From JAGOVB01 sp964481175 (GTDB lineage Bacteria; Patescibacteriota; Minisyncoccia; Phycocordibacterales; PALSA-1337), in contig CAYZSZ010000002.1 of the NCBI GenBank assembly GCA_964481175.1, positions 1-62,525 on the forward strand: a stretch of DNA of 62,525 nucleotides, given 5' to 3'. Shown in pieces: positions 1 to 8,040 of the stretch. The notes under the pieces were generated by a model. It had not been told where the DNA came from and ran no database searches. It worked only from the letters and a program-made list of their open reading frames with translations. Numbering within the stretch: the stretch's first letter is position 1; every line of letters begins with the position of its first letter. The translations under genes were made by a program, and so were the position numbers.

Positions 1-61
1 GATTCGAACCCGGAGTCGCCTGTTCCCAAAACAGGAATGTTAGCCGTTACACCACGCTCCG
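1..61 (-). tRNA. tRNA-Pro(TGG), 3' end cut by window edge
   Basis: On the minus strand the sequence starts CGGAGCG, the usual bacterial proline acceptor start, has a D-arm, and an anticodon arm CCTGT-TTTGGGA-ACAGG, giving anticodon TGG. The T-arm runs off the left edge of the window, so the 3' acceptor strand is missing. Confidence 0.93.
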
Positions 62-80
62 TAATTTCGAAATAGTAGCA

Positions 81-428
81 TTAAAGTATAATATTCTCAA
101 TAGATTCGACCCTCTGAGTCTTCTTTTGTAGATTTATATGTACTACAATTACCGAAAACTGAAACTCTATGTCTTTGCCGTTTAAGTAAGTTAGTATCGT
201 TCGCTTTAATCTTTTTATCTTTTGCGCATGTACGTTTTCTTCAGCACGATAGTTTCCTTGAATTGATTTTACTTCGATGAAATGGAGGACACCTCCCTTC
301 TTGGCTATGATGTCTATCTCTCCCCACTTCTGTCTAAAGTTCCTTTCAATGACCTCAAAGCCTCTGTCCGAAATGTATCTGACCGCTATATTCTCACCTA
401 ATTGTCCTATGTATTGAGTATTCCCCAT
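81..428 (-). CDS. YraN/UPF0102 family endonuclease-like protein
   Basis: This small protein (115 aa from the ATG used here) matches the YraN/UPF0102 family, a restriction-endonuclease-like fold. The visible family marks are GQLGENIAVRYI near the N-terminus, then WGEIDIIA and FIEVKS, which carry the acidic and lysine residues of the nuclease core (family D and ExK positions). The frame can be extended four codons to a TTG, but ATG at 428 fits the family start better. It is a single gene between two tRNA genes. The cellular role of the family is not settled; a DNA processing role is inferred. Confidence 0.85.
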   Translation of the reverse strand: MGNTQYIGQLGENIAVRYISDRGFEVIERNFRQKWGEIDIIAKKGGVLHFIEVKSIQGNYRAEENVHAQKIKRLKRTILTYLNGKDIEFQFSVIVVHINLQKKTQRVESIENIIL

Positions 429-546
429 ATTTTTCAACAAAGTAAAAAGGACTCAAAGTCAGACATTTTGACGTATTTAAGCCATATTTCCTGTCTCTTA
501 TACCCAATGTCCACAGACTTATCCCCAATTTTGTACTTAATCTTTG

Positions 547-617
547 TGCGGGCACCGGGAATCGAACCCGAATCTCGTCCTTGGCAAGGACGTGTTCTAC
601 CACTAAACCATGCCCGC
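547..617 (-). tRNA. tRNA-Gly(GCC)
   Basis: Acceptor GCGGGCA pairs with TGCCCGC and the discriminator is A. The anticodon arm CGTCC-TTGCCAA-GGACG gives anticodon GCC. No CCA is encoded after the discriminator, so maturation needs the CCA-adding enzyme encoded at 776. Confidence 0.95.
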
Positions 618-641
618 AACTTCCTCACAATTATAACACGG

Positions 642-713
642 TGCACCCGGAGGGATTCGAACCCCCAACAACGGTTCCGAAGACCGGTATGATATCCATT
701 TCACTACGGGTGC
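642..713 (-). tRNA. tRNA-Arg(TCG)
   Basis: Acceptor GCACCCG pairs with CGGGTGC, with discriminator A. The anticodon loop CTTCGGA gives TCG, reading CGA. The anticodon stem has four good pairs and a mismatched outermost pair. It lies 24 bases from tRNA-Gly on the same strand, and the two may be co-transcribed. CCA is not encoded. Confidence 0.88.
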
Positions 714-775
714 TTATCCGCACATACTAACGTATAAATAGGCAAAAATCAAAACTTATACTACAATTACGCCAA

Positions 776-2251
776 ATGGAGGCACGAATCCCTAGTGAAA
801 TAAGCGCAATTACCCAGACTTTAGAGAAGGCTGGGTTTGAAGCATACATCGTTGGAGGCTGTACTCGAGACACTATCTTGGGGAAAAAACCAAAGGATTG
901 GGACGTGACTACAAATGCAACTCCAGAAAACATCATTTCCCTCTTCCCTAAAACATTCTATGAAAACGAATACGGTACTGTGGGGGTTGTAAACGAGCTT
1001 ACAGAAGATCCAACTCTAAAAATCGTAGAGGTTACTCCCTATCGCATCGAATCTGGCTATACAGATTTTCGTAGACCCGACAAAGTAAATTTTAGTTCAA
1101 AGCTAGAAGATGATCTCAAGCGAAGAGACTTTACGATAAATGCAATCGCTGCCCGAATCAAGAATGGGTCTGTAGACTCTTATATTGACCTATACGGTGG
1201 TTTAAAGGACATAAAGGACAAATCCATTAAGTGCGTTGGAAATGCTCAGGAAAGGCTCTCTGAGGACGCTTTACGCATGCTCCGAGCGGTACGAATCATG
1301 GCAGAGACAGGTTTCACGATTAACACAGAGACCGCTCAGGCAATAAAAGATAATAGCGCCCTCATAAAAGAGATTGCTATTGAGCGTGTTAGAGATGAAT
1401 TCTCTAGAATACTCTCTTCCCCTTCTCCAAAGAAAGGTATTGAAATGTGCCATGAGCTAGACTTACTCAAACACTTCGTTCCTGAGCTTGAGCTCGGTAT
1501 TGGTGTAGAACAGAACCAAGCACATGCTTACGATGTATGGGAACATCTCCTACGCTCACTACAGTGTGCAGCTGACAAAGGATACCCTCTCGACATACGT
1601 ATTGCTGCCCTGTTCCACGATATAGCAAAGCCAGAAACACGCCGGTTTTCACGTGAAACGAGCCAGTTTACCTTCTATGGGCACGAAGTCGTTGGTTCAC
1701 GTGTAACAAAAAAGATACTTGAACGCCTAAAATACCCTACAAAAACAATAGATAAGGTGGTTACCCTAGTGCGCTGGCATATGTTTTTCTCTGATACTGA
1801 AACCATTACCCTTTCAGCTGTTCGACGTATGATAAACAATGTAGGCAAGGAAAACATCTGGGACCTTATGAATGTACGTATCTGTGACCGAATCGGCACA
1901 GGGAAACCTAAAGAAAACCCTTACAGACTAAGGAAATACCACGCAATGATAGAAGAAGCGATGCATGATCCAGTTACAGTGGGAATGCTCAAAATAGATG
2001 GTAAACGCATTATGGACGTTACACATGAAACACCTGGTCCAAAGATAGGCTTTGTTTTACACGCACTTTTGGAGGAGGTCTTAGACAATCCGTCGCTCAA
2101 CACTGCCGTATATTTGGAAGAACAGGCAAATAAACTTATAAAAATGCCCCTTGAGGAGCTCAAGAGGATGGGGGAGGCAGGAAAACATAAAAAAGACGAA
2201 ACGGAGGCTAAAAACCTAGGTGAAATACGAAAAAAGCATCATGTTTCATGA
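776..2251 (+). CDS. cca: CCA-adding tRNA nucleotidyltransferase with HD domain
   Basis: It adds CCA to tRNA 3' ends, which is needed here because the visible tRNA genes do not encode CCA. The N-terminal nucleotidyltransferase core shows VGGCTRD (about residues 26-32) and the metal-binding DWDVT (about 41-45). These are followed by RRDFTINAIA and RMLRAVR, the usual class II tRNA nucleotidyltransferase and poly(A) polymerase head motifs. An HD phosphohydrolase segment follows with ALFHDIAKPE (about 280). At 491 aa it has normal length for an HD-containing CCA enzyme. A TATACT box lies 13 bases before the ATG. The last part is lysine- and glutamate-rich. Confidence 0.95.
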   Translation: MEARIPSEISAITQTLEKAGFEAYIVGGCTRDTILGKKPKDWDVTTNATPENIISLFPKTFYENEYGTVGVVNELTEDPTLKIVEVTPYRIESGYTDFRRPDKVNFSSKLEDDLKRRDFTINAIAARIKNGSVDSYIDLYGGLKDIKDKSIKCVGNAQERLSEDALRMLRAVRIMAETGFTINTETAQAIKDNSALIKEIAIERVRDEFSRILSSPSPKKGIEMCHELDLLKHFVPELELGIGVEQNQAHAYDVWEHLLRSLQCAADKGYPLDIRIAALFHDIAKPETRRFSRETSQFTFYGHEVVGSRVTKKILERLKYPTKTIDKVVTLVRWHMFFSDTETITLSAVRRMINNVGKENIWDLMNVRICDRIGTGKPKENPYRLRKYHAMIEEAMHDPVTVGMLKIDGKRIMDVTHETPGPKIGFVLHALLEEVLDNPSLNTAVYLEEQANKLIKMPLEELKRMGEAGKHKKDETEAKNLGEIRKKHHVS

Positions 2252-2261
2252 TTAACATAGT

Positions 2262-2573
2262 TTCAGGTAACAAAAAACCGCATTCGAAGCTAGATTGATG
2301 CTTGGAAATACGGTTTGTTGAGAATGTATTCCATCGAGCTTACCTAAGAGGTGTCGCAACTTCATTTATTACAATGGACTCCACAGAGTCCTAAAAAAAG
2401 ATAAGAATGTGAAGTGATGCGCACACAGTCCAAGCTAAACAGGGGAAACGTCCTCGGGCACACGACTAGTAAACTACCCTAGCGTATTGTGAAGAACTAT
2501 ATGTTCGGAGATCTCTCTCCGGTGAACAAAATAGTTCTTCGGAGAAGTCTCGGTTGACCTCTAAACTGACCTG
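2262..2573 (-). ncRNA. Unassigned structured RNA with own promoter and terminator
   Basis: This 380-base gap has no credible reading frame. On the minus strand a promoter (2579-2606) would start an RNA near 2572. The RNA contains a long hairpin with a 10 bp arm GAAGAACTAT / ATAGTTCTTC whose inner part CGGAG / CTCCG also pairs. A closing helix, AGAGGT then CAAC, pairs with GTTG and ACCTCT. A small hairpin GGACTC / GAGTCC follows, and a terminator-like stem AACCGTATT / AATGCGGTT runs into T6 near 2270. I could not match it to RNase P RNA, tmRNA, SRP RNA or 6S RNA by eye, so the family is open. Confidence 0.6.
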
Positions 2574-2578
2574 GGATT

Positions 2579-2606
2579 ATTATAGCAACAGTAAAAGACA
2601 TGTAAA
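2579..2606 (-). promoter_or_regulatory. Promoter of the minus-strand structured RNA
   Basis: TTTACA (2606-2601) and a perfect TATAAT (2584-2579) are separated by 16 bases on the minus strand. This is one of the best promoter matches in the window, and it points into the gene-free stretch. Confidence 0.75.
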
Positions 2607-2633
2607 GGACATTACTGTGGATAACTATGTCCT

Positions 2634-3398
2634 TTATAATTTTATTGAGAGAGGGCAGTGATCAGATCCTAAAATATCGTTGTGAATATTGACTTCTTTG
2701 ATCTTTTCCAAAATTCCTTTTGTTACAAAAAAGTAATCGATTCTCCATCCAACGTTGCGATCTCTTGCAAAAGTTTTCATATCCCAGTAAGTGTACACAT
2801 CTTTTTTTTCTGGATTTAGAGATCTAAAAACATCGAAGTAATTATTCTTTACAACTTTATCGAGCCATGCACGTTCGATAGGGAGGAACCCTGTGTTATC
2901 CACATTTTCTTTTGGTCGTGCAAGATCTATCTCTGTGTGTGCAGTATTAATATCTCCACAAAAGATGATTTCATGGCCTTTTTTCTTTAATTTATTGATA
3001 TATTCCAAAAAAGCATCGTAAAACTTGAGTTTATATGCCAATCTGTCAGGTCCACCACCTCCGTTAGGGAAGTAGCAGTTAATAAATACAAAATCTTCAT
3101 AAAATGCAGTGATCATACGACCTTCTTGGTCTAATTCTGGATTGCCAACACTGAATTCTACTTTCAAAGGCTCTATTTTCGAATATATGGCTACACCGCT
3201 GTATCCTTTACGGGTTTTGCTTGATTCAAAAAAGGCATGATAGCCCTTTGGAGCACGAACTTCAGGAGGGAGCTGGTCTGCCTCTGCCTTTATCTCTTGC
3301 ATACAGAAAATATCTGCATTCTGAGCTAGTAACCAATCGAATCCACCTTTCTTCACATTCGCACGGAGACCATTTACATTCCAAGAAATGATTTTCAT
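2634..3398 (-). CDS. xth: Exodeoxyribonuclease III (AP endonuclease)
   Basis: The protein repairs abasic sites and has 3'-5' exonuclease activity. It is 254 aa, normal for the ExoIII/APE family. Visible motifs are ISWNVNGLRA at the start, MQEIKAE (metal-binding Glu), YFPNG, FCGDINTAH (catalytic Asp and Asn), and WRIDYFF followed by GSDHCPLS at the end (catalytic Asp-His). A TATAGT box ends exactly six bases before the ATG, so the transcript is probably leaderless. The neighbouring Xer recombinase ends 12 bases upstream on the same strand. Confidence 0.95.
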   Translation of the reverse strand: MKIISWNVNGLRANVKKGGFDWLLAQNADIFCMQEIKAEADQLPPEVRAPKGYHAFFESSKTRKGYSGVAIYSKIEPLKVEFSVGNPELDQEGRMITAFYEDFVFINCYFPNGGGGPDRLAYKLKFYDAFLEYINKLKKKGHEIIFCGDINTAHTEIDLARPKENVDNTGFLPIERAWLDKVVKNNYFDVFRSLNPEKKDVYTYWDMKTFARDRNVGWRIDYFFVTKGILEKIKEVNIHNDILGSDHCPLSIKL

Positions 3399-3410
3399 GC
3401 AGTCACTATA

Positions 3411-4271
3411 TCACTTTCTCCCTTTACCATGAAACTTTTTGTGTACGTTTCGCAGTTCTGAGTCTGTGATGTGGGTATAAATCTGGGTTGTTGAGATGTT
3501 TGCATGGCCCAAAAGCATCTGGACTGAACGCAAATCAGCTCCATTTCGCAAAAGATCAGTTGCAAATGAGTGGCGAAGCACATGTGGAGTAACCTTTTTA
3601 CTGATACCCGCCTTTGTAGCGTAAAATCGCACGATTCTCTGTATTGCACGGGGAGTGAGATCAAAAAGGGTGCCTGACATATGTTTTGACTTATCCATAT
3701 AGGCTTTTACATGCTTTTTGGCGTCGTCTGAAAGGAAAACAACGCGTACTTTTTCTCCTTTACCACGTACTGACATTTCATCGAGTTTGAGGTTGATATC
3801 AGGCGGTAGGGCACAGAGCTCAGACACACGAAGGCCAGTAGAGAAAAGGAGCTCAAGGATGGCTCTATCGCGTAGATTGTCCCCAGGAGCTTCTAATAAC
3901 CGCCTTAGGTCGTCTGCGGTGATAAAATCGAGAGAGCGTTCTGGTACCTTGGCAAGCTCAATACGCTCTGGAGGAAGAGACTTTATGCCTTGTTTAGCTA
4001 AATACTTGAGAAATGAGCGTAAAGCGATCAAATAATAGTTCTGGGTGCGCTTTTTGAGGGTTTCACTGCGTCTGTGCTCGGGTCGCGCAACCTGTCTGTT
4101 GAGCCATAGTCTGAACTCTCGGAGCACAGCGTCAGTGATTTGCTCTGGTTTTTTGATCTTACCGAAGTCAAAGAAACGGCTCAAATACTGATCATAATTG
4201 CGCACCGTGCTTAGGCTACGGCCTTTCTCAATCTCTACATATTCGAGGAATTGTTGCTTTAAATCTTGCAT
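3411..4271 (-). CDS. xerD: Tyrosine recombinase of the XerC/XerD type
   Basis: This is a site-specific recombinase of the type that resolves chromosome dimers. It has an N-terminal SAM-like core-binding domain (EYVEIEKGRSLSTVRNY), then the catalytic domain with STGLRVSELC (first Arg), GKGEKVR (Lys), HVLRHSFATDLL (His and second Arg), LGHANISTTQIYTH (His and Tyr). The frame extends to 4304, but a minus-strand TATAAT at 4308-4303 would start RNA near 4296, so ATG 4271 is the better start (286 aa). It is divergent from rpsO. The choice between XerC, XerD and a single-Xer system cannot be made from one gene. Confidence 0.88.
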   Translation of the reverse strand: MQDLKQQFLEYVEIEKGRSLSTVRNYDQYLSRFFDFGKIKKPEQITDAVLREFRLWLNRQVARPEHRRSETLKKRTQNYYLIALRSFLKYLAKQGIKSLPPERIELAKVPERSLDFITADDLRRLLEAPGDNLRDRAILELLFSTGLRVSELCALPPDINLKLDEMSVRGKGEKVRVVFLSDDAKKHVKAYMDKSKHMSGTLFDLTPRAIQRIVRFYATKAGISKKVTPHVLRHSFATDLLRNGADLRSVQMLLGHANISTTQIYTHITDSELRNVHKKFHGKGRK

Positions 4272-4316
4272 TTCAAAGGCTTTTATGCTATCGTATGAAC
4301 ACATTATACATTATAT

Positions 4317-4583
4317 ATGTTGTCACCACGAACCAAATCAAAAGCAATAAAGACAGGAGCTATGCACGAGAAAGACACTGGCTCAGCTTCTGTACAAGTA
4401 TCAATCCTCACTAAGAAGATTGACGAGCTTGCTTCACACCTCAAGAAACACAAGAAGGATAACCACTCACGACGTGGACTCCTTTCTATGGTGGCAGATC
4501 GACAAACACATCTAAATTATTTAAAGAAGCATAATCCAAAGCAGTACTCAAGTATCACGAAAAAACTTGAACTCAAGAAATAA
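4317..4583 (+). CDS. rpsO: 30S ribosomal protein S15
   Basis: At 88 aa it has the typical S15 length and motifs: HEKDTGSASVQVSILTKKI, HLKKHKKDNHSRRGLL and YLKKHNPKQY. It binds 16S rRNA early in small-subunit assembly. TATACA ends six bases before the ATG, so initiation is probably leaderless. Its stop overlaps the start of the next gene (TAATG). S15 is usually followed by pnp, but here the neighbour is a NYN-domain protein, another possible RNA-processing enzyme. Confidence 0.97.
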   Translation: MLSPRTKSKAIKTGAMHEKDTGSASVQVSILTKKIDELASHLKKHKKDNHSRRGLLSMVADRQTHLNYLKKHNPKQYSSITKKLELKK

Positions 4584-5140
4584 TGTCAGTTATCAAGCAT
4601 AAAGAACAACGCGTAGGAATTTTTATAGACGCACAGAACCTCTATCATTCAGCAAAGAATTTATACCACTCACGAGTAAATTTCGGCCAAATAGTAAAAG
4701 ATGCACTCGGTGAACGATCACTGATCCGTGCCATTGCATACGTTATCACCACAGAAGCAGGGGACGAAAAGGCTTTTTTTGAAGCACTCACCAAAATGGG
4801 TATCGAAACAAAGACAAAAGACCTCCAGATCTTTTCTAGTGGAAGCAAAAAAGCAGACTGGGACGTCGGACTTGCAGTAGATGCAATCAAACTCTCACCA
4901 AAACTCGATGCAGTTGTACTCGTAACTGGGGACGGAGACTTTGTTCCACTCGTAGAGTATCTACAACTAAACGAAGGGTGTCAGGTAGAAGTAGCATCGT
5001 TCGGAAAATCAACTTCTTCAAAACTTATTGAAGCTGCGGATGACTTTATCGATCTCGACCAGGACCCGCGTAAATATCTTTTGGGCAATGGATACCGTCC
5101 GCAAAACAACCGAAGAAAAAAACCTGCTATACTAGAGTAG
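4583..5140 (+). CDS. NYN (LabA/DUF88-type PIN-like) domain protein
   Basis: The protein has the NYN fold marks of a PIN-like nuclease: VGIFIDAQNLYHSA at the N-terminus (first acidic residue plus Asn), WDVGLAVDAI in the middle, and LVTGDGDFVPLVEYL with two further acidic residues. At 185 aa it is a single-domain protein. NYN proteins are commonly RNA-directed nucleases, but LabA-like members have regulatory roles. It is translationally coupled to rpsO by a 1-base overlap, which hints at a role in RNA turnover. The specific substrate cannot be told. Confidence 0.8.
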   Translation: MSVIKHKEQRVGIFIDAQNLYHSAKNLYHSRVNFGQIVKDALGERSLIRAIAYVITTEAGDEKAFFEALTKMGIETKTKDLQIFSSGSKKADWDVGLAVDAIKLSPKLDAVVLVTGDGDFVPLVEYLQLNEGCQVEVASFGKSTSSKLIEAADDFIDLDQDPRKYLLGNGYRPQNNRRKKPAILE

Positions 5141-5143
5141 TAA

Positions 5144-6166
5144 ATGCTCCCAGAAGAACAAAATTCTCCACAATCAGGCAAAAAAGAGCTCAACCAAATA
5201 GGCGTAGGTGGTATTAAAAGCCTCCGGACTTTTCAAAGTGACGTAGCAGAAGCGTTGGGCAAAAATACTACAACAGTCGCAAAGATGGCGATTGCAGAAA
5301 ATGTGCGTAAAGCAGAGGGTGAAGTAAAAGCTTTTCAAGCTGCACAAGCATCTCAAGCAGCACCACAAGCACGGCCAGCACAGACACCTCCACCTATGAC
5401 GATCCGACCTCCAGAGGTGATCACAAATGGACCTGCTCCAGTCGAACGGAGTGGGGGAGGAAAGAAAATAATTTTAACGCTTTTAAGCATTATCCTTTTA
5501 TCAGGCGGAATATTTGGCGGACTATACTTTTATTCAAAAAGTCCACTGGCAAACTTGAAACTGCCCGACACACCGACAAAGACTGGCTACCGAGGACTAC
5601 TCGCATCAAATACACAAAAGAAAGTTGTCTTGGGTTCGCTTGTGGATAAACGACTCGAGGAGGTTTTGGCATACGAAAAGACCGCAGCAAAACTAGAACA
5701 AGATCAGGTGTCTGAACTATATTTTACAAAAGGACTTGAAAGCCAGCCGACGCTCATCACGGCAGAAGAATTTATAAATCTGTCGACATCTCGTTCTCCG
5801 GAGACAGTGCGACGATCACTCCTTACTCGTTTTATGTTTGGTTTTCACAAAACAGCGGAAACGATCGAACCGTATTTGGTGCTAAAAACAGAATTTTTCC
5901 AAAATACCTTTACCGGCATGCTCAAATGGGAGCCAGATCTATACACGGACACAAAAGCTTGGCTTTCGGATAAGCAAGTTATCGATGCTAAGACATTTGA
6001 AGACCGGATCATAAAAAACAAAGACGTTCGCATCTTGAGAGATACTTCGGGCAACATTGCTATTATCTATGGTTTCCTGGATAGAAAAACCCTCTTAATA
6101 ACCACTAATGAGGCGACCTTTTTGGAGATTGTAGATCGATTTGAAAAACAAACGTATGTAAGGTAG
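5144..6166 (+). CDS. Single-pass membrane protein, unknown function
   Basis: I do not recognise this 340 aa protein. The first 100 residues are soluble and end in a Gln/Ala/Pro-rich stretch. One strong membrane segment follows (about 109-130, IILTLLSIILLSGGIFGGLY), then about 200 residues predicted outside the membrane without cysteines. The arrangement suggests a cytoplasmic N-terminus with a long external domain. It starts 3 bases after the NYN gene and likely shares its transcript, though a TATACT box also lies 10 bases before the ATG. It looks like the membrane-anchored hypothetical proteins common in Parcubacteria. Confidence 0.7.
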   Translation: MLPEEQNSPQSGKKELNQIGVGGIKSLRTFQSDVAEALGKNTTTVAKMAIAENVRKAEGEVKAFQAAQASQAAPQARPAQTPPPMTIRPPEVITNGPAPVERSGGGKKIILTLLSIILLSGGIFGGLYFYSKSPLANLKLPDTPTKTGYRGLLASNTQKKVVLGSLVDKRLEEVLAYEKTAAKLEQDQVSELYFTKGLESQPTLITAEEFINLSTSRSPETVRRSLLTRFMFGFHKTAETIEPYLVLKTEFFQNTFTGMLKWEPDLYTDTKAWLSDKQVIDAKTFEDRIIKNKDVRILRDTSGNIAIIYGFLDRKTLLITTNEATFLEIVDRFEKQTYVR

Positions 6167-6175
6167 TATGGTTGT

Positions 6176-6541
6176 ATGAATGCAAAAGACCTAAAATATT
6201 TTAAAGACCGGCTTCTAAAGGAAAAGACTCTTCTCGAGGAAGAGCTAGCTACTGTTGGACGAAAAGATCCAGCAAACCCAAAAGACTGGCAAGCAACTGT
6301 AGACGATAGCCAAGTCGACACAGCAGACGAAAACGAAGTCGCTGATGTTCTCGAAGAATACGAAGAACACAAAGCTATCCTCGCTCAACTTGAAAAGCAA
6401 CTCAACGAAGTTCAGGCTGCACTCCAAAAGATCGCCGATGGTAAATACGGTATATGTGAAGTATCTGGAGAAGAAATCGAACGAGATCGTCTTGAAGCAA
6501 ATCCTTCTGCTCGAACAAGCGTAAAGCACATGCGGAAATAA
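6176..6541 (+). CDS. DksA/TraR-like coiled-coil protein with degraded zinc finger
   Basis: The 121 aa protein has an N-terminal helix and an acidic coiled coil (ENEVADVLEEYEEHKAILA). It ends in a segment matching the DksA/TraR C-terminal pattern, IADGKYGICEVSGEEI and RLEANPSART. In the family four cysteines bind zinc (CxxC and CxxC). Here only the first remains: the second is Ser, and the second pair is absent (ARTSVKH). It may still bind the RNA polymerase secondary channel, but structural zinc is unlikely. A TAGTAT box ends six bases before the ATG, overlapping the stop of the upstream gene. Confidence 0.75.
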   Translation: MNAKDLKYFKDRLLKEKTLLEEELATVGRKDPANPKDWQATVDDSQVDTADENEVADVLEEYEEHKAILAQLEKQLNEVQAALQKIADGKYGICEVSGEEIERDRLEANPSARTSVKHMRK

Positions 6542-6576
6542 AATTTCCTTCATTTCCACTTTGCTAGACTGGTGGA

Positions 6577-8040
6577 ATGAAATATTCAAAAGTTTTTAGT
6601 GGGCAAAATATGTTTCTTTCGTCAGTCATAGTGACGATCGAAACCGATATAGCAAACGGACTCCATGCATTCTCTATCGTGGGGTTAGGGGATAAGGCTG
6701 TGGACGAAGCAAAGGATCGCGTCTCAGCTGCAATCAAAAATATCGGTTATGTGTCACCAAAACAGAAAAATCAAAAGGTGGTTGTTTCGCTTGCACCGGC
6801 AGATACTCGCAAAGAAGGCTCACATTATGACTTGGGTATTGCAGTCGGATATCTCATTGCAAGTGGGGAAATACAGGTGACAAATACCAAAACACTATAC
6901 TTGGGTGAGCTCTCTCTAGACGGAAGTCTACGGAGAGTCTTTGGCGTGCTGCCAATCGTACAAAAAGCAAAAGAAGTGGGTTTTGAACAAGTGATCGTAC
7001 CGCACATGAATGCGGAGGAAGCGGCTATCATACCAGACATATCGATTGTGCCGGCTCGGACACTAGCCGAAGTGGTTGCTCATATTACAGGGGTGCATAA
7101 AATAAAATCGCAACCTCCGACCGAAATCACATACACAAAGCCAGATTTCGATATTGATATGTGCGACATACGTGGACAAGAAAATGCAAAGCGAGGGATA
7201 GAGATAGCAGCAGCCGGGAAACACAATATCGCACTATTTGGACCTCCAGGAACTGGGAAAACCATGCTCGCAAAAGCACTCTGGGGGATATTGCCGCCAC
7301 TCAAACCAGAACAAGCTATTGAAGTCACAAGTATCCACTCAGTAGTCGGTACTCTTTCAAAAAAAGCGATTACCCATCCACCCTTTAGAAATCCACATCA
7401 CACCTCCTCATATGCATCGATGGTTGGGGGAGGGACGTATCCAAGACCAGGGGAGATCACACTTGCTCACCGAGGGGTGCTTTTCCTTGATGAGTTTCCT
7501 GAATTCGATAAAATTGTGATCGAATCATTACGCCAGCCACTCGAAGAGAAAAAGATACTGATTGCCCGTGCCAAAACATCGATTGAGTTTCCAGCTGACT
7601 GCATCCTCATCGCCACTATGAATCCCTGTCCTTGTGGATATATGGGCTCAAAACAAAAAGATTGCACCTGCACCCCAGCAGAGATCAAAATGTATCAAAA
7701 GAAACTATCTGGACCGATTATCGATCGTATAGATATGTGGATAGAGGTGGGTACTGTTGATTATGAAAAACTAAATTCTAGGACTGGCTTGAGCGAATCG
7801 TCACAGACAGTGGCTCAGCGAGTGGGGAATGCTAGAAAGAGAATCGACTTACAAAAAGAAGTCCGGTTTGACCCGGAAGTGGAGAAAATACTGACCATAT
7901 CAGCAAAACGACTCAACCTATCCGCACGGGCCTACTACAAAACCGTCAGAATAGCTCAAACAATAGCTTTTTTGGAAAATAGAGACCAAATTGAAACAAA
8001 AGATGTCCTAGAAGCACTGCAGTATAGGCCTAAAACTTAG
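6577..8040 (+). CDS. comM: ComM/YifB family Mg-chelatase-like AAA+ ATPase
   Basis: ComM is a hexameric helicase that promotes branch migration during integration of incoming DNA in natural transformation. The 487 aa protein has the family order: an N-terminal Lon-S5-like region (FSIVGLGDKAVDEAKDRV), the AAA+ core with Walker A LFGPPGTGKTM and Walker B VLFLDEFPEF, the cysteine-rich MNPCPCGYMG / CTCTP segment, and the C-terminal Mg-chelatase part. A TAGACT box ends six bases before the ATG. Together with the pilus genes in this window it supports DNA uptake. It overlaps the convergent peptidase gene by 4 bases. Confidence 0.93.
   Translation: MKYSKVFSGQNMFLSSVIVTIETDIANGLHAFSIVGLGDKAVDEAKDRVSAAIKNIGYVSPKQKNQKVVVSLAPADTRKEGSHYDLGIAVGYLIASGEIQVTNTKTLYLGELSLDGSLRRVFGVLPIVQKAKEVGFEQVIVPHMNAEEAAIIPDISIVPARTLAEVVAHITGVHKIKSQPPTEITYTKPDFDIDMCDIRGQENAKRGIEIAAAGKHNIALFGPPGTGKTMLAKALWGILPPLKPEQAIEVTSIHSVVGTLSKKAITHPPFRNPHHTSSYASMVGGGTYPRPGEITLAHRGVLFLDEFPEFDKIVIESLRQPLEEKKILIARAKTSIEFPADCILIATMNPCPCGYMGSKQKDCTCTPAEIKMYQKKLSGPIIDRIDMWIEVGTVDYEKLNSRTGLSESSQTVAQRVGNARKRIDLQKEVRFDPEVEKILTISAKRLNLSARAYYKTVRIAQTIAFLENRDQIETKDVLEALQYRPKT

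Noticed and set aside
2455..2492. Plus-strand stretch resembling a tmRNA tag reading frame (ending in a stop after NYPSVL-like codons)
   Set aside because: No tRNA-like ends, no GGTTCGA-type T-arm and no start near it; the promoter and terminator are on the opposite strand.
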